DNA of 64,000 bases from Streptococcus taonis (lineage in GTDB: Bacteria; Bacillota; Bacilli; Lactobacillales; Streptococcaceae): positions 1-64,000 of the forward strand of contig NZ_JARZZP010000013.1 of assembly GCF_029948085.1 (NCBI RefSeq). Direction: 5' to 3'. The translations under genes and the position numbers were made by a program. Under the pieces are notes generated by a model. That model was not told the DNA's origin. It was given only the letters and a program-made list of their open reading frames with translations, and ran no database searches. Every line of letters starts with the position of its first letter. The first letter of the stretch is position 1. Shown here in pieces: positions 40,558-51,400 of the stretch.

Positions 40558-41823
40558 TTAATCTTTTAACGCTTTGCTTCCAATGTCATTTCGATAGAAG
40601 AGGCCTTCTGTGTTTTGTTTGTTGAGTTGGCTGTAGATGATGTTTTGGCCGTCTTTGACGGTGTCTGCTGTGGCGACCAGCATGTAGACGCGTCCGCCGT
40701 TTGAGAGAAGGTCTTGGCCATTTTCAGCGAATTTGGCACCAGCATAGTAAGTGATGATGTCACCTTCTGTCTTAGCTGGAAGCTTGACACCCTTCTCATA
40801 AGCGAGTGGATAGCCATTTGAGGCTACAACCACACCTAGTGTCACACCCTTGTCCGTCCAAGTGATGGCTGGCTTTTTGCCATCCAAAATGTCAGTGATG
40901 TTTTGTGCAAAGTCAGATGTCAAACGAGGTAAGATGATTTGCGTTTCAGGATCTCCAAAACGAGAGTTGAACTCGATGACTTTCGGTCCATCAGCTGTCA
41001 AGATTAGCCCCGCGTAAAGGACACCAAGATACGGACGACCTTCTTTGATCATGCCTTCAAGAACTGGCTTGACAATGGTGTCAACCGCTGTGTCAACCAC
41101 GCTCTGTGGTAAGTGAGGAACTGGTGCATAGGCACCCATCCCACCAGTGTTAGGACCCTTGTCGCCATCATAAGCACGTTTGTGGTCCTGAGCCGTTGGC
41201 ATGATATAGAACTTGTCTCCATTGACAAAGGCAAAGAGAGAAAACTCTTCCCCGTCAAGGAATTCTTCGATAACCACACGCGCACCTGAATCACCGAATT
41301 TATTGTCCAAAAGCATCTCGTGAGCAGCTTCGACTGCTTGCTCCACTGTCTCCGCAACGACGACACCTTTCCCAAGGGCCAAACCGTCTGCCTTGACGAC
41401 GATTGGAGCGCCTTTTTCCTCGATGTAGGCCTTGGCTTCCTCGAAATCTGAGAATGTGCCATAGGCTGCTGTCGGAACGTCGTATTTGACCATGATTTCC
41501 TTAGCAAAATCCTTGGACCACTCAAGCTCAGCAGCAGCCTTTGTCGGACCAAAAGCTTTGAGTCCAGCCGCATTGAAATCATCCACGATACCAGCCGCAA
41601 GGGCATCATCTGGACCGATAAAGGTCCAAGCAATATCGTTCGCTTTTACGAAGTCAATCAGCTTAGAATGTTCGGAAATTCCGATGTTGATCAAATCAAG
41701 ACCGTCCAATGTCATCCCGTCATTCCCAGGAGCCACGAAAACTTTCTCAACGTCTTTAGACTCTAATAACTTCTTAGCAATCGCATGCTCACGACCACCT
41801 GAGCCAACAACTAACAGTTTCAT
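40558..41823 (-). CDS. purD: Phosphoribosylamine-glycine ligase PurD
   Basis: ATP-grasp ligase making GAR (421 residues). LVVGSGGREHAIA at the start and GDKGPNTGGMGAYAP are family signatures. First gene of a purD-purE-purK unit with its own promoter after the purH terminator. Confidence 0.97.
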   Translation of the reverse strand: MKLLVVGSGGREHAIAKKLLESKDVEKVFVAPGNDGMTLDGLDLINIGISEHSKLIDFVKANDIAWTFIGPDDALAAGIVDDFNAAGLKAFGPTKAAAELEWSKDFAKEIMVKYDVPTAAYGTFSDFEEAKAYIEEKGAPIVVKADGLALGKGVVVAETVEQAVEAAHEMLLDNKFGDSGARVVIEEFLDGEEFSLFAFVNGDKFYIMPTAQDHKRAYDGDKGPNTGGMGAYAPVPHLPQSVVDTAVDTIVKPVLEGMIKEGRPYLGVLYAGLILTADGPKVIEFNSRFGDPETQIILPRLTSDFAQNITDILDGKKPAITWTDKGVTLGVVVASNGYPLAYEKGVKLPAKTEGDIITYYAGAKFAENGQDLLSNGGRVYMLVATADTVKDGQNIIYSQLNKQNTEGLFYRNDIGSKALKD

Positions 41824-41855
41824 CTCTCAACCTCTTTTGCGAATTATTTAATAAC

Positions 41856-41874
41856 ATTATACCACAAACGTTCG
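41856..41874 (-). promoter_or_regulatory. Candidate purD promoter with PurBox-like motif
   Basis: Minus strand TATAAT (41861-41856) is preceded 8 nt upstream by AAAGCGAACGTTT, whose CGAAC core (41874-41870) matches streptococcal PurR boxes. There is no -35 consensus. The position so near the -10 is unusual for an activator. Confidence 0.4.
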
Positions 41875-41905
41875 CTTTAATCTTGTTTCGTTCAGCTTTT
41901 TAATC

Positions 41906-41940
41906 AAAAAAAGGAAAGAAACTGTTTTCTTCCCTTTCAT
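41906..41940 (-). terminator. Terminator after purH
   Basis: Minus strand stem AAAGGGAAGAAA/TTTCTTTCCTTT (one G-T pair), 4-nt loop and a T8 tract, directly past the purH stop codon. Confidence 0.75.
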
Positions 41941-41944
41941 TTTC

Positions 41945-43492
41945 TTAATGTCTAAAATGTCTTACTCCTGTGAAGACCATAGTCAAGCCGTATTTATCAG
42001 CAGCTTCGATGGATTCTTGGTCACGGACAGAGCCTCCAGGCTGGATGATAGCTTTGATACCTGCTTTGGCGATTTCTTCCACGTTATCCGCAAATGGGAA
42101 GAAGGCATCTGAAGCAAGAACAGCGCCGTCAAGACGGTCTTTAGCTTGGTCAATAGCAATACGAACTGAAGCCACGCGATTGGTTTGCCCAGGGCCAACA
42201 CCAAGTGTCATGTGATCATTGGTCACGATGATACCATTTGATTTGACATACTTGATAGCCTTCCAAGCAAACTCAAGAGCTGTCGCTTCTGTCTCAGTTG
42301 GTTGGCGTTTAGTCACCACTTGCCAGTCAGCTGGGCTTTCTTTGACCACGTCTTGGTTTTGAACGAGGAGACCACCAACAACACCAGTGTATTCTGCTTC
42401 TACTTCGCTAGCGTCTTGAGCATCAAATGGCAAGGCAAGGATCCGCAAGTTTTTCTTTTTGTTGGTCAAAATAGCTAGCGCTTCATCCGTATAGCTTGGT
42501 GCGATGATGATTTCAAGGAAAACGCCGTGCATCTTCTCAGCTGTCGCAGCATCTACTTCACGGTTGAGAACGACAATACCACCAAAGATAGACACTGGAT
42601 CAGACTCATAAGCGTAATCCCAAGCAGTTTCGATATCGTCAGCTTGACCAATCCCACATGGGTTCATATGTTTGAGAGCCACAACGGTTGGACGTTCTTT
42701 GAAATCGCGAATAATACGGATAGCAGCGTCTGCATCGCGAATATTGTTGAAGGACAATTCCTTACCGTTGAGCTGTTTCGCTGATGCAATCGAATAATCC
42801 GTTGGCAAAGCTTTTTGGTAGAAGTCAGCGTCTTGTTGAGGGTTTTCACCGTAACGCATTGGTTGCTTAAGGTCATAGGTCAAAGTGAGTTTTTCTGGTT
42901 TTGCTTCACCCACTTGAGCTGTGAAGTATTCTGCAATCAAGGCATCATAAGCTGCTGTGTGACGGAAAACCTTGGCTGCTAAACGTTGGCGAGTTTCATA
43001 AGTAGTTTCACCATTTGTTGCCAATTCGTCAAGGACCACTGCATAGTCCGCAGGATCTACCACAACCGTCACGCTGGCATGGTTTTTAGCTGCTGAACGA
43101 AGCATAGATGGCCCACCGATATCGATGTTTTCAACCGCATCAGCGTAAGTCACATCTGGTTTAAGAATCGTTTCCTTGAATGGGTAAAGGTTGACCACAA
43201 CAAGGTCGATCAATTCAATCTTGTTGTCCTTAGCCGCTTCCAAGTGGCTATCCAAGTCACGACGAGCAAGAAGCCCTCCGTGGATATTTGGGTGGAGAGT
43301 CTTGACACGACCGTCCATCATTTCTGGGAAACCAGTCACATCGTCGATGGCAATGGTGTCCACCCCAGCATTGTCAAGGGCAATCTTGGTCCCACCTGTA
43401 GAGATGATATCCCAACCAAGTTTTTTAAGTTCTTGGGCAAATTCTACAATGCCCGCTTTGTCTGAGACGCTGATTAAGGCCTTTTTCGTCAT
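41945..43492 (-). CDS. purH: Bifunctional AICAR formyltransferase/IMP cyclohydrolase PurH
   Basis: Catalyses the last two steps to IMP (515 residues). N-terminal MGS-like cyclohydrolase domain (1 to about 145; [16 protein letters not shown]) and C-terminal formyltransferase (about 150-515; [19 protein letters not shown]). Confidence 0.97.
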   Translation of the reverse strand: MTKKALISVSDKAGIVEFAQELKKLGWDIISTGGTKIALDNAGVDTIAIDDVTGFPEMMDGRVKTLHPNIHGGLLARRDLDSHLEAAKDNKIELIDLVVVNLYPFKETILKPDVTYADAVENIDIGGPSMLRSAAKNHASVTVVVDPADYAVVLDELATNGETTYETRQRLAAKVFRHTAAYDALIAEYFTAQVGEAKPEKLTLTYDLKQPMRYGENPQQDADFYQKALPTDYSIASAKQLNGKELSFNNIRDADAAIRIIRDFKERPTVVALKHMNPCGIGQADDIETAWDYAYESDPVSIFGGIVVLNREVDAATAEKMHGVFLEIIIAPSYTDEALAILTNKKKNLRILALPFDAQDASEVEAEYTGVVGGLLVQNQDVVKESPADWQVVTKRQPTETEATALEFAWKAIKYVKSNGIIVTNDHMTLGVGPGQTNRVASVRIAIDQAKDRLDGAVLASDAFFPFADNVEEIAKAGIKAIIQPGGSVRDQESIEAADKYGLTMVFTGVRHFRH

Positions 43493-43493
43493 T

Positions 43494-43958
43494 CTATTCC
43501 TCTTTCTTTAGATCCAAGCGCATAGCGACTTCGTTATTTTCTTCTATAAATCCTGTTTCCTGAAAACCCAAACTAGTCAGTAGGTGCTTCATTTTTTCAT
43601 TTCCAACCACATAATCTGCGATAATATGATTGCAAGTGCTATCCATCTGAGCCTTTTTGATCAAAACTTCCAAGGCTTTTCGTCCATAACCTATTCCTTG
43701 GTACTGCTGGCCAATCATTATCCTCCAGATAAAGTATTCCGCTTCATCCTTATCTATTTCCAACAGGAGAAAACCAACTACAAGCTTATTCCAATAGATT
43801 GCCATTGGAAACACATCCCCATTCTCTCGGTAGAGCCATGCGTCAGCTAAAGAGCGTACATTTGGAGCCACGAAACGTGCTCGTTCATCAGCGTCAGATA
43901 TTTTCAAATCCAGCACTGCCTGAAAACTGCTCTCATCTACTAATTTCATCTCAATCAT
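43494..43958 (-). CDS. GNAT-family N-acetyltransferase
   Basis: GNAT-fold protein of 154 residues with the acetyl-CoA loop in [21 protein letters not shown]; resembles SpeG/YjeK-type diamine or small-molecule acetyltransferases but substrate is unknown. Start is the ATG reading MIEMKLV with AGGAG 6 nt upstream. It lies between purN and purH, where reference pneumococci have, as I recall, a VanZ-like gene, so this is a variable slot in the operon. Confidence 0.88.
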   Translation of the reverse strand: MIEMKLVDESSFQAVLDLKISDADERARFVAPNVRSLADAWLYRENGDVFPMAIYWNKLVVGFLLLEIDKDEAEYFIWRIMIGQQYQGIGYGRKALEVLIKKAQMDSTCNHIIADYVVGNEKMKHLLTSLGFQETGFIEENNEVAMRLDLKKEE

Positions 43959-44002
43959 TTTTTCTCCTAGCAATATTGCATAATCAAAACTTGATTTACT
44001 TT

Positions 44003-44557
44003 TTATCTACTCTCCACTCCCAAATGTTCCAATACTTCTGGATAAAGTTTGTACTCTGTTTCGTGGATGCGAGTCTCGAAAGTATCAAGGGTATCCCCTT
44101 CAAGGCGTGGCACACGGACTTGTTTGATAACCTTACCGGTATCAACACCAGAGTCCACCCAGTGAATAGTCACGCCAGACTGGTCAACGCCTGCATTCCA
44201 AGCATCCTCAATACCATGAGCACCTGGAAATTCGGGGAGATAAGCTGGGTGAATATTGATGATACGGCCTTCATAAGCTGCTAGCAAGGTTGGACCGACG
44301 ATTTTCATGTAGCCTGCAAGACAAACCAAGTCAATCTGGCGTTCATCCAAGAGATCGACGATGGCTCCTTCATAGTCTGCCTTGTTTTCAAACTCCTTGA
44401 GTTCAAAAGCGTAGGATAATACCCCAAGATTCTCTGCACGCTCAAGTACATAGGCATCCCGATGATCTGAAAAGACAAATTCTACTGGAAATTGTTCTGC
44501 AATCACCTGAAAGTTTGAGCCGTTGCCAGAGGCAAAAACAGCAATCTTTTTAGCCAT
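44003..44557 (-). CDS. purN: Phosphoribosylglycinamide formyltransferase PurN
   Basis: Uses 10-formyl-THF to make FGAR (184 residues). FASGNGSNFQ at the start, catalytic region NIHPAYLPEFPGAHGIEDA and the HWVDSGVDTG motif are visible. Stop and start of purM/purN overlap as TAATG, indicating coupling. Confidence 0.96.
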   Translation of the reverse strand: MAKKIAVFASGNGSNFQVIAEQFPVEFVFSDHRDAYVLERAENLGVLSYAFELKEFENKADYEGAIVDLLDERQIDLVCLAGYMKIVGPTLLAAYEGRIINIHPAYLPEFPGAHGIEDAWNAGVDQSGVTIHWVDSGVDTGKVIKQVRVPRLEGDTLDTFETRIHETEYKLYPEVLEHLGVESR

Positions 44558-45576
44558 TATTTAATCACCACACTTGCATCTGTCTTCTTGACAATCCGAC
44601 CGATTTCATAGACAGGTTCGTCGAGAAGTTCTTTGACACGTTCCACATTTTCTGGTTTTACTGCAAGCATGAGACCAATCCCCATGTTGAAGATTTCAAA
44701 CATTTCTTCGTGTTTGATTTGGCCATATTTTTCAAGAGCTTTGAAAATTGGAAGAACTGGGACTTTGCTTTCATCAATTTCAGCAGCCAAGTCATCAGCG
44801 AACATACGTGGTACATTTTCGATGAAACCACCACCTGTGATATGGGCAATCCCGTTGACCAACTCTTCCTTAATGAGTGGCAAGACAGCCTTAACGTAGA
44901 TACGAGTTGGTTCCAAAAGAACGTCCTTGAGTTTCTTGCCTTCCAATTCTGGGAGGACTTCTTCACCTGTATAATCCGCAAAGACACGACGGACGAGCGA
45001 GTAACCATTTGAGTGGATTCCGCTTGAAGCAAGTCCAAGAAGCACATCACCTTCAGCCACTTTTGAACCGTCGATGATTTGAGATTTTTCTGCAACACCA
45101 ACAGCAAATCCAGCCAAGTCATAGTCGTCTTCACCATACATACCAGGCATTTCAGCAGTTTCCCCACCGATGAGGGCCGCACCTGCTTGTACACACCCTT
45201 CGGCTACACCAGCAACGACTTGTTCCAATTTAGCTGGTTCATTTTTACCAGTTGCTACGTAGTCAAGGAAGTAAAGGGGCTCAGCACCTGCAGCGATGAT
45301 GTCATTGACGCACATGGCTACACAGTCTTGACCTATGGTATCGTGCTTGTCATACTTGATGGCTAACATAAGCTTGGTTCCAACACCGTCCGTCCCTGAG
45401 ATCAAAACAGGCTCTTTGACACCTGTCTTTGAAAGGTCAAACATGCCACCAAAACCACCTAGAGCGCCCATCACACCTGCACGCTCTGTACGTCCCACGT
45501 GTTTTTTGATGCGTTCAACAACTTCATAACCCGCTTCAACATCCACACCAGATTGAGCGTATGCATTTTTAGACAT
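44557..45576 (-). CDS. purM: Phosphoribosylformylglycinamidine cyclo-ligase PurM
   Basis: Forms AIR from FGAM (340 residues). [13 protein letters not shown] and [11 protein letters not shown] are signatures. Start is the ATG reading MSKNAYAQ, preceded by AAGGAGAAAG; that ATG lies 8 nt inside the end of the nuclease-like gene upstream. Confidence 0.96.
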   Translation of the reverse strand: MSKNAYAQSGVDVEAGYEVVERIKKHVGRTERAGVMGALGGFGGMFDLSKTGVKEPVLISGTDGVGTKLMLAIKYDKHDTIGQDCVAMCVNDIIAAGAEPLYFLDYVATGKNEPAKLEQVVAGVAEGCVQAGAALIGGETAEMPGMYGEDDYDLAGFAVGVAEKSQIIDGSKVAEGDVLLGLASSGIHSNGYSLVRRVFADYTGEEVLPELEGKKLKDVLLEPTRIYVKAVLPLIKEELVNGIAHITGGGFIENVPRMFADDLAAEIDESKVPVLPIFKALEKYGQIKHEEMFEIFNMGIGLMLAVKPENVERVKELLDEPVYEIGRIVKKTDASVVIK

Positions 45577-46783
45577 AATCTTTCTCCTTTTCCTTTTCAT
45601 TCCAAGTTTCAATAAATACCTTTTCAAATTCATCTATTTGTTGAAGATTTTCTAATAGAAAGTCAATGAGTGTTTGAGTTGCTTCAGATAACAACAAGTT
45701 TTCATCTGAAGCATCAAAATTTAGAAATTTATTAGAAGTATTAAAACCATATTTACTATATTTGTCAAATGTCAAAAGTTTAAATTTCCGAGACTGTATG
45801 TCTGTTAAATTTTTTTTAGATATTGATAAATAAACATCTGTCTGAAAATTACTATATGTTATCTCATAAAAATAGGCTGAACCAGTAGACCATTCTGTAT
45901 TTTCCTCTTTAACAACATTGTCAATAAAATTATCTAACCGTCTTGTTCTAAAACGTAAAAAAGTTTTTGAACAATATTTTTCATCGAAAATTAAATTTCC
46001 CTGTTCATTTAGATAATTTAAAATACCGACTAATTTTTCACGAAGCATCTGCGTATCAGGTCTGTTTTCAAAAATAAGATCTAAAACTTCTTTATATTTA
46101 AAATAAATTTCAGCACTTAACTCTTTCAACTCTATATCATTCAAAATATTTCTCCTAATATTATCATTGTACTCTTTAAGAATGTAAGAAACTTTCTCAT
46201 TATCAACCTCATCCACATACAATTCTTCTAGTATATCTGAAATATCTTGATATGAAAGTAAACTCCAAAATTGCCTTTCCTCAACATCAGCATCTATCGG
46301 TGCATCTCCATTTGGTGTCAGATAAATATATATATTACGATAACCAACATAAGAATTTTCAATAAATTTTCTATATTTTCTCAACTGATTGTCATGGTCG
46401 GAAGTGAAAGTTTTATTTTCAATAACTAAATTTATTCGATGTTCTTTATTTGTATACAGAACATCAATATTATTTTTACTTTCTCTATATACTTCTGCTT
46501 TTGAGAAATCTTTCAATATTATTTCAGTTGGTTTAATTGTTGCAAAAGATAGATTATTATCAAACACTTTCATCAATATTTTTTTGAAAAACTTATCTTC
46601 CAATTTATGACTTTCTCTGGGATCAAGCAACCAAGCTAATACCCGACTATGACGAATTTCAGCACTAGTTATCCCTAAAATTTCAAAAATATTAACTCCC
46701 GTTAACCATCTTGAAAAATCTTTTTCCGAATTTTTTTCAAGGTACAGCAGAAACTCAGTAATTTTATTTTCTATTTTCACCAC
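45569..46783 (-). CDS. PD-(D/E)XK nuclease superfamily protein (PDDEXK_4 type)
   Basis: A 404-residue AT-rich gene, GTG start with AAAAGGG upstream. N-terminal family motif [14 protein letters not shown] (42-55), then a nuclease-type core: D107 in NNIDVLY, E122-x-K124 in LVIENK, and the Q133-x3-Y motif in QLRKYRKF. This set matches the PDDEXK_4 family, whose members are often single, variable genes near mobile DNA. Placed between purF (10-nt gap) and purM (8-nt overlap), it uses pur transcription. The role, perhaps nucleic-acid cleavage in defence, is not shown by sequence. Confidence 0.8.
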   Translation of the reverse strand: MVKIENKITEFLLYLEKNSEKDFSRWLTGVNIFEILGITSAEIRHSRVLAWLLDPRESHKLEDKFFKKILMKVFDNNLSFATIKPTEIILKDFSKAEVYRESKNNIDVLYTNKEHRINLVIENKTFTSDHDNQLRKYRKFIENSYVGYRNIYIYLTPNGDAPIDADVEERQFWSLLSYQDISDILEELYVDEVDNEKVSYILKEYNDNIRRNILNDIELKELSAEIYFKYKEVLDLIFENRPDTQMLREKLVGILNYLNEQGNLIFDEKYCSKTFLRFRTRRLDNFIDNVVKEENTEWSTGSAYFYEITYSNFQTDVYLSISKKNLTDIQSRKFKLLTFDKYSKYGFNTSNKFLNFDASDENLLLSEATQTLIDFLLENLQQIDEFEKVFIETWNEKEKEKDYV

Positions 46784-46793
46784 TAACCCTTTT

Positions 46794-48233
46794 CTAATAG
46801 AATGAAGTTTTTTCTTCTAAACTTCTACGATATTCTTCTTCATAGTCATAGAGAGGAGTTGGATAGTTCCCATCAAAGTAAGCCACACAGAGACCGCCAT
46901 TTGGCGCATCTGTCTCAATACCAATAGAGTCAATCAAGCCCTCAATAGAAAGATAAGTCAGGCTATCTGCACCAATAATTTGACAGGTTTCTTCAACCGT
47001 ATGATTGGCCGCAATTAATTCCTCACGACTCTGAATATCAATTCCATAGAAACATGGATAAGCCAGAGCTGGGCTAGCAATCGCCACATGAACTTCTGTA
47101 GCACCTGCTTCTTTCAGCAATTTTACGATACGACGAGATGTTGTGCCTCGTACAATCGAGTCATCGATCATGACCACGCGCTTGCCTTTAACGACACCAG
47201 AGACGGCAGACAATTTCATCCGAACCCCTTGCTCGCGCAATTCTTGGGTCGGCTGGATGAAGGTTCGTTGGGTATATTGGTTCTTGATAAGCCCCATTTC
47301 ATTTGGCAGACCTGATTCTTCGGCAAAGCCCATGGCTGCGCTGAGTGAGGAGTTTGGTACCCCAACCACAATATCTGCTTCATGCTTTAACTCACGTGCC
47401 AGTTGAGCTCCCATTCTCTTACGAGCCGTATGGACGTTGACTCCGTGGATATTAGAGTCAGGACGTGCGAAGTAGATATACTCCATGGAACAGATAGCCA
47501 ACTGAGTATCGTTTGTATAGCTGTCATACTGGATGCCATTGTCATCAATAATGACAATCTCGCCTGGCTTCACATCACGAATCCACTCAGCACCGATTAC
47601 TTCAAAAGCACAGGTTTCAGATGAAACCACTACTGCTCCATTAGCCATTTTCCCGATTGACAGAGGTCGGAAGCCATTTGGATCAAGCGCTGCAATTAAC
47701 TTATCTTCAAACATCAAGAGATAAGCAAAACCACCTTTGACAAGACTGAGGGCTTCCTTAATTTTACCCATCAGGTTTGGATTGTGGCTACGGCGAATCA
47801 AGTGAGCTAAGATTTCTGAATCAGAAGTCGAGCTAAAGATTGCTCCTCTTTGTTCCAATTCTTTCTTGAGAGATTCTGCATTGGTCAGATTCCCATTATG
47901 AGCCAAACCAAACTGCATATCATGAAAGCGGAAAAGGAAAGGTTGGATATTATCTACAGAAGCTTCTCCCGCAGTCGCATAACGCACGTGCCCAATCGCT
48001 CCAGTTCCTGTCAATTTATCCAAATTCGCAGGATTTTTGAAGACTTCTGATAAAAGCCCCATATCTCGATGACGCTTCAATTTCCCTTGGTCATTGGAGA
48101 GGATTCCTGCCCCCTCCTGACCACGGTGCTGAAGACTATGGAGTCCAAAATAGGTCAATTTGGCAGCGTCTGGGTGACCCCAGATACCAAAAACACCACA
48201 TTCTTCATTAAGAGATTTTACTTCGTATGTCAT
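46794..48233 (-). CDS. purF: Amidophosphoribosyltransferase PurF
   Basis: Commits PRPP to purine synthesis (479 residues). An 11-residue propeptide precedes the nucleophile C12 (EECGVFG). The PRPP-binding loop is VVMIDDSIVRGTTSRR (about 355-370). Glutamine amidotransferase domain is N-terminal, phosphoribosyltransferase C-terminal. Confidence 0.97.
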   Translation of the reverse strand: MTYEVKSLNEECGVFGIWGHPDAAKLTYFGLHSLQHRGQEGAGILSNDQGKLKRHRDMGLLSEVFKNPANLDKLTGTGAIGHVRYATAGEASVDNIQPFLFRFHDMQFGLAHNGNLTNAESLKKELEQRGAIFSSTSDSEILAHLIRRSHNPNLMGKIKEALSLVKGGFAYLLMFEDKLIAALDPNGFRPLSIGKMANGAVVVSSETCAFEVIGAEWIRDVKPGEIVIIDDNGIQYDSYTNDTQLAICSMEYIYFARPDSNIHGVNVHTARKRMGAQLARELKHEADIVVGVPNSSLSAAMGFAEESGLPNEMGLIKNQYTQRTFIQPTQELREQGVRMKLSAVSGVVKGKRVVMIDDSIVRGTTSRRIVKLLKEAGATEVHVAIASPALAYPCFYGIDIQSREELIAANHTVEETCQIIGADSLTYLSIEGLIDSIGIETDAPNGGLCVAYFDGNYPTPLYDYEEEYRRSLEEKTSFY

Positions 48234-48259
48234 TTTATATACCTAATTTTCATTTCTGC

Positions 48260-48291
48260 ATCATTCCTTAGCGATACTAGAGCGGAATGAT
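48260..48291 (-). promoter_or_regulatory. Hairpin in the purL-purF gap
   Basis: ATCATTCC (48260-48267) pairs with GGAATGAT (48284-48291) over a 16-nt loop; no T-run. Possibly an attenuator or RNA processing site between purL and purF. Confidence 0.3.
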
Positions 48292-48401
48292 ACGGTAGAA
48301 GCTCGTTTCACTCGCAACAATAAATCATTTGCAATTGTCGTAAGTTAGATTTACTTGATTTTACAATTACTGATGGTTATCTATCAGAAAATCTGCAAAG
48401 C

Positions 48402-51400
48402 CTATTTTCCAGTAAAGTATTTAACCGCTGATGCAAAGAGATATTGGTCTTTATTTCCTGGAATATTTTGGAAAAGACCGTCTTCGAAACGTTCTGAGTG
48501 TCCCATCTTACCGATAATTTGACCGTTCTTGCTTGTGATACCTTCGATCGCATTGACAGATCCGTTAGGATTATATTTAGAATCCATGCTTGGTTTACCT
48601 TCGAAGTCAACGTATTGGCTAAAGATTTGACCATTGTCACGGAGCTCTGCAAATTCTTCAGCTGTCACGACAAACTTACCTTCACCGTGTGATACTGGGA
48701 TGGCATGGATGTCACCAACTTCCACTCCAGCAAGCCATGGTGAGTTCGTGTTAGCAATACGTGTTTCAACCATCTTAGCTACGTGTTGGTTGGCATCATT
48801 GTAGAAGAGGGTTGGACTAGTGTTGCTTGCATCTTCAAAGTTACCGTATGGAAGAAGACCTGATTTGACAAGAGCTTGGAATCCGTTACAGATACCGATA
48901 ATCAAACCACCACCTTCGATGAAGCTATCAATGGCTGCACGCACTTTTTCGTTAAGCAAGATATTAACGATAAATTTAGCAGATCCATCTGGTTCATCTG
49001 CTGCTGAGAAGCCTCCTGCAAAGAAGATAATGTTAGCTTTTTCGATATTGTCAACCATGGTGTCAACAGACTTGACAATAGCTTCTTCATTAAGTGTTAC
49101 AAATGGTACCAAGTTGACTTTTGCACCTTCTTTTTCAAAGGCCTTAGCGGAGTCATACTCAGAGTTAGTACCTGGGAACACTGGGATGTAAACCACTGGT
49201 GTCTCAACTGTTTCTTTGGCTTTGATAACAGCATCTGATGCCACCGCAGGTACTTCTTCCAACTCAGTTGCTTGTGCAAATTCCGTTGGATAAACCTCTT
49301 CCAATTTACCTTGGAAGGCACTGTCAAGCTTGTTTCCATCAAGCGTTACATCGTTGACAGCAAGTGTAAAGTCAGCTGTTGTTTGTCCAATCTTGGCAAC
49401 ACCTGAAATCTCTTCAGGAGATGTGAAGACGAATCCACCCAATTGAGCTGTCAAAGCAGTCTCAATATTTTCAAGGCTTACAGTAGCACCAATATGGTTA
49501 CCAAATGTTGCAAGGGCAAGAGCTTCAAGGACACCACCATATTTGATAGCTGATGCTGCTGTCACTTTGTGATCAGCTTGGATGGCTTCAAACTTAGCAA
49601 AGTTAGACTTGATCAGATCAAAGTCAATTTCTTGTGCCAAAGCTTGACCTGGGATGTAATAGATATTTTCATCAGCAGACTTAAATTCTGGAGAAAGGAC
49701 CTTACGGCTATCTGCAGTTGTGACACCAAAAGCAACCAAGGTTGGTGGTACTGTCAATTCTTCAAAGGTACCAGACATAGAGTCCTTCCCACCGATAGAT
49801 GGCAACCCAAGTTGAATCTGAGCTTCAATGGACCCAAGAAGAGCAGCTACTGGTTGACCAAAACGCTCTGCTTGTTTATCCATCCGCTCGAAGTATTCTT
49901 GATAAGAGAAGCGAGCCTTAGACCAGTTTGCACCAGCAGCAACCAAACGAGCAGTTGCTTCGATGACTGCATAAGCCGCACCATGATATGGAGACCATTC
50001 GGCTACATAAGGGTTGAAGCCTTGCGCCATGGCTGATGCCGTATGAGTCACGCCATGTTGAACTGGCAATTTCTGTACAGAAGCTTCCGTTGGTGTAATT
50101 TGGTAGCGACCACCAAGTGGGTGATTAACTGTTGAACGACCAACTGAGCTATCAAAGATGGTTTGCAAGCCTTTTTGACTTGCATGGTTAAGGTCAGCCA
50201 AAACTGCAAGAGTATCTTCTTCAAGGGTTTCAGCAGATGTTTGACGTTCGTCTGGAAGCTTGACATCCTTGTCAACGACTTTAGCATCCACAACTACACG
50301 TACACCGTTTGTATCAAGGAAACGACGTTCCAAATCAACGATGGTTTCGCCATTCCAGTACATAACAAGATTTGGTTTTTCAGTCACTGTCGCAACGACA
50401 ACAGCGTCAATATTTTCTTTGTTACATGCTGCAATGAAGGCGTCTACATCATCTGGACGAACCACTACAGCCATACGTTCCTGAGATTCAGAGATGGCAA
50501 TTTCGGTACCGTTCAAACCTTGATATTTCAATGGCACTTTGTCTAGATCAATTTCAAGACCATCTGCCAATTCACCGATAGCCACACAGACACCACCAGC
50601 ACCAAAGTCATTTGATTTCTTGATCAGACGGGTCACTTCCCCATTACGGAAAAGACGTTGAATCTTCCGTTCTTCGATGGCATTCCCTTTTTGAACCTCA
50701 GCACCAGCTGTTTCAACAGATTCAACTGTTTGAACTTTAGATGAACCTGTCGCACCACCGACACCATCACGTCCAGTCTTACCTCCGAGCAAGATAATCA
50801 CATCACCTGCTTCAGGTTTTTCACGGACAACATTTTCCTTAGGAGCCGCACCGACCACGGCACCTAGCTCCATACGTTTAGCAACGAAACCTGGGTGGAA
50901 GTATTCATGAACATAGGTTGTTGCAAGACCAATTTGGTTACCGTATGAAGAATAACCGTGAGCCGCTGTTTTAGAAATCACTTGTTGTGGCAATTTCCCA
51001 GCGCGAGTCGCTGAAATTGGAGCTGTAATATCACCAGCACCTGAGATACGCATGGCTTGGTAAACGTATGAACGACCTGACAATGGGTCACGAATAGCCC
51101 CACCGATACAAGTTGCCGCTCCACCAAATGGTTCAATTTCCGTTGGGTGGTTGTGAGTTTCGTTCTTAAACATGAGAAGCCATGGCTCTTTCACACCATT
51201 GACATCCACTTCAATTTCAACCGAGCAAGCATTGATTTCATCTGACACTTCCATGTCGTCCAAACGACCATTGGCACGCTCATAACGACCAAAAATAGTC
51301 GCCATATCCATCAAGGTTTGAGGTTTTTCTGTACGTCCCAACTCATCACGCATGGCGATATATTTGTCATAAGTCGCTTGCAATTGTTTTTGGAATTTAG

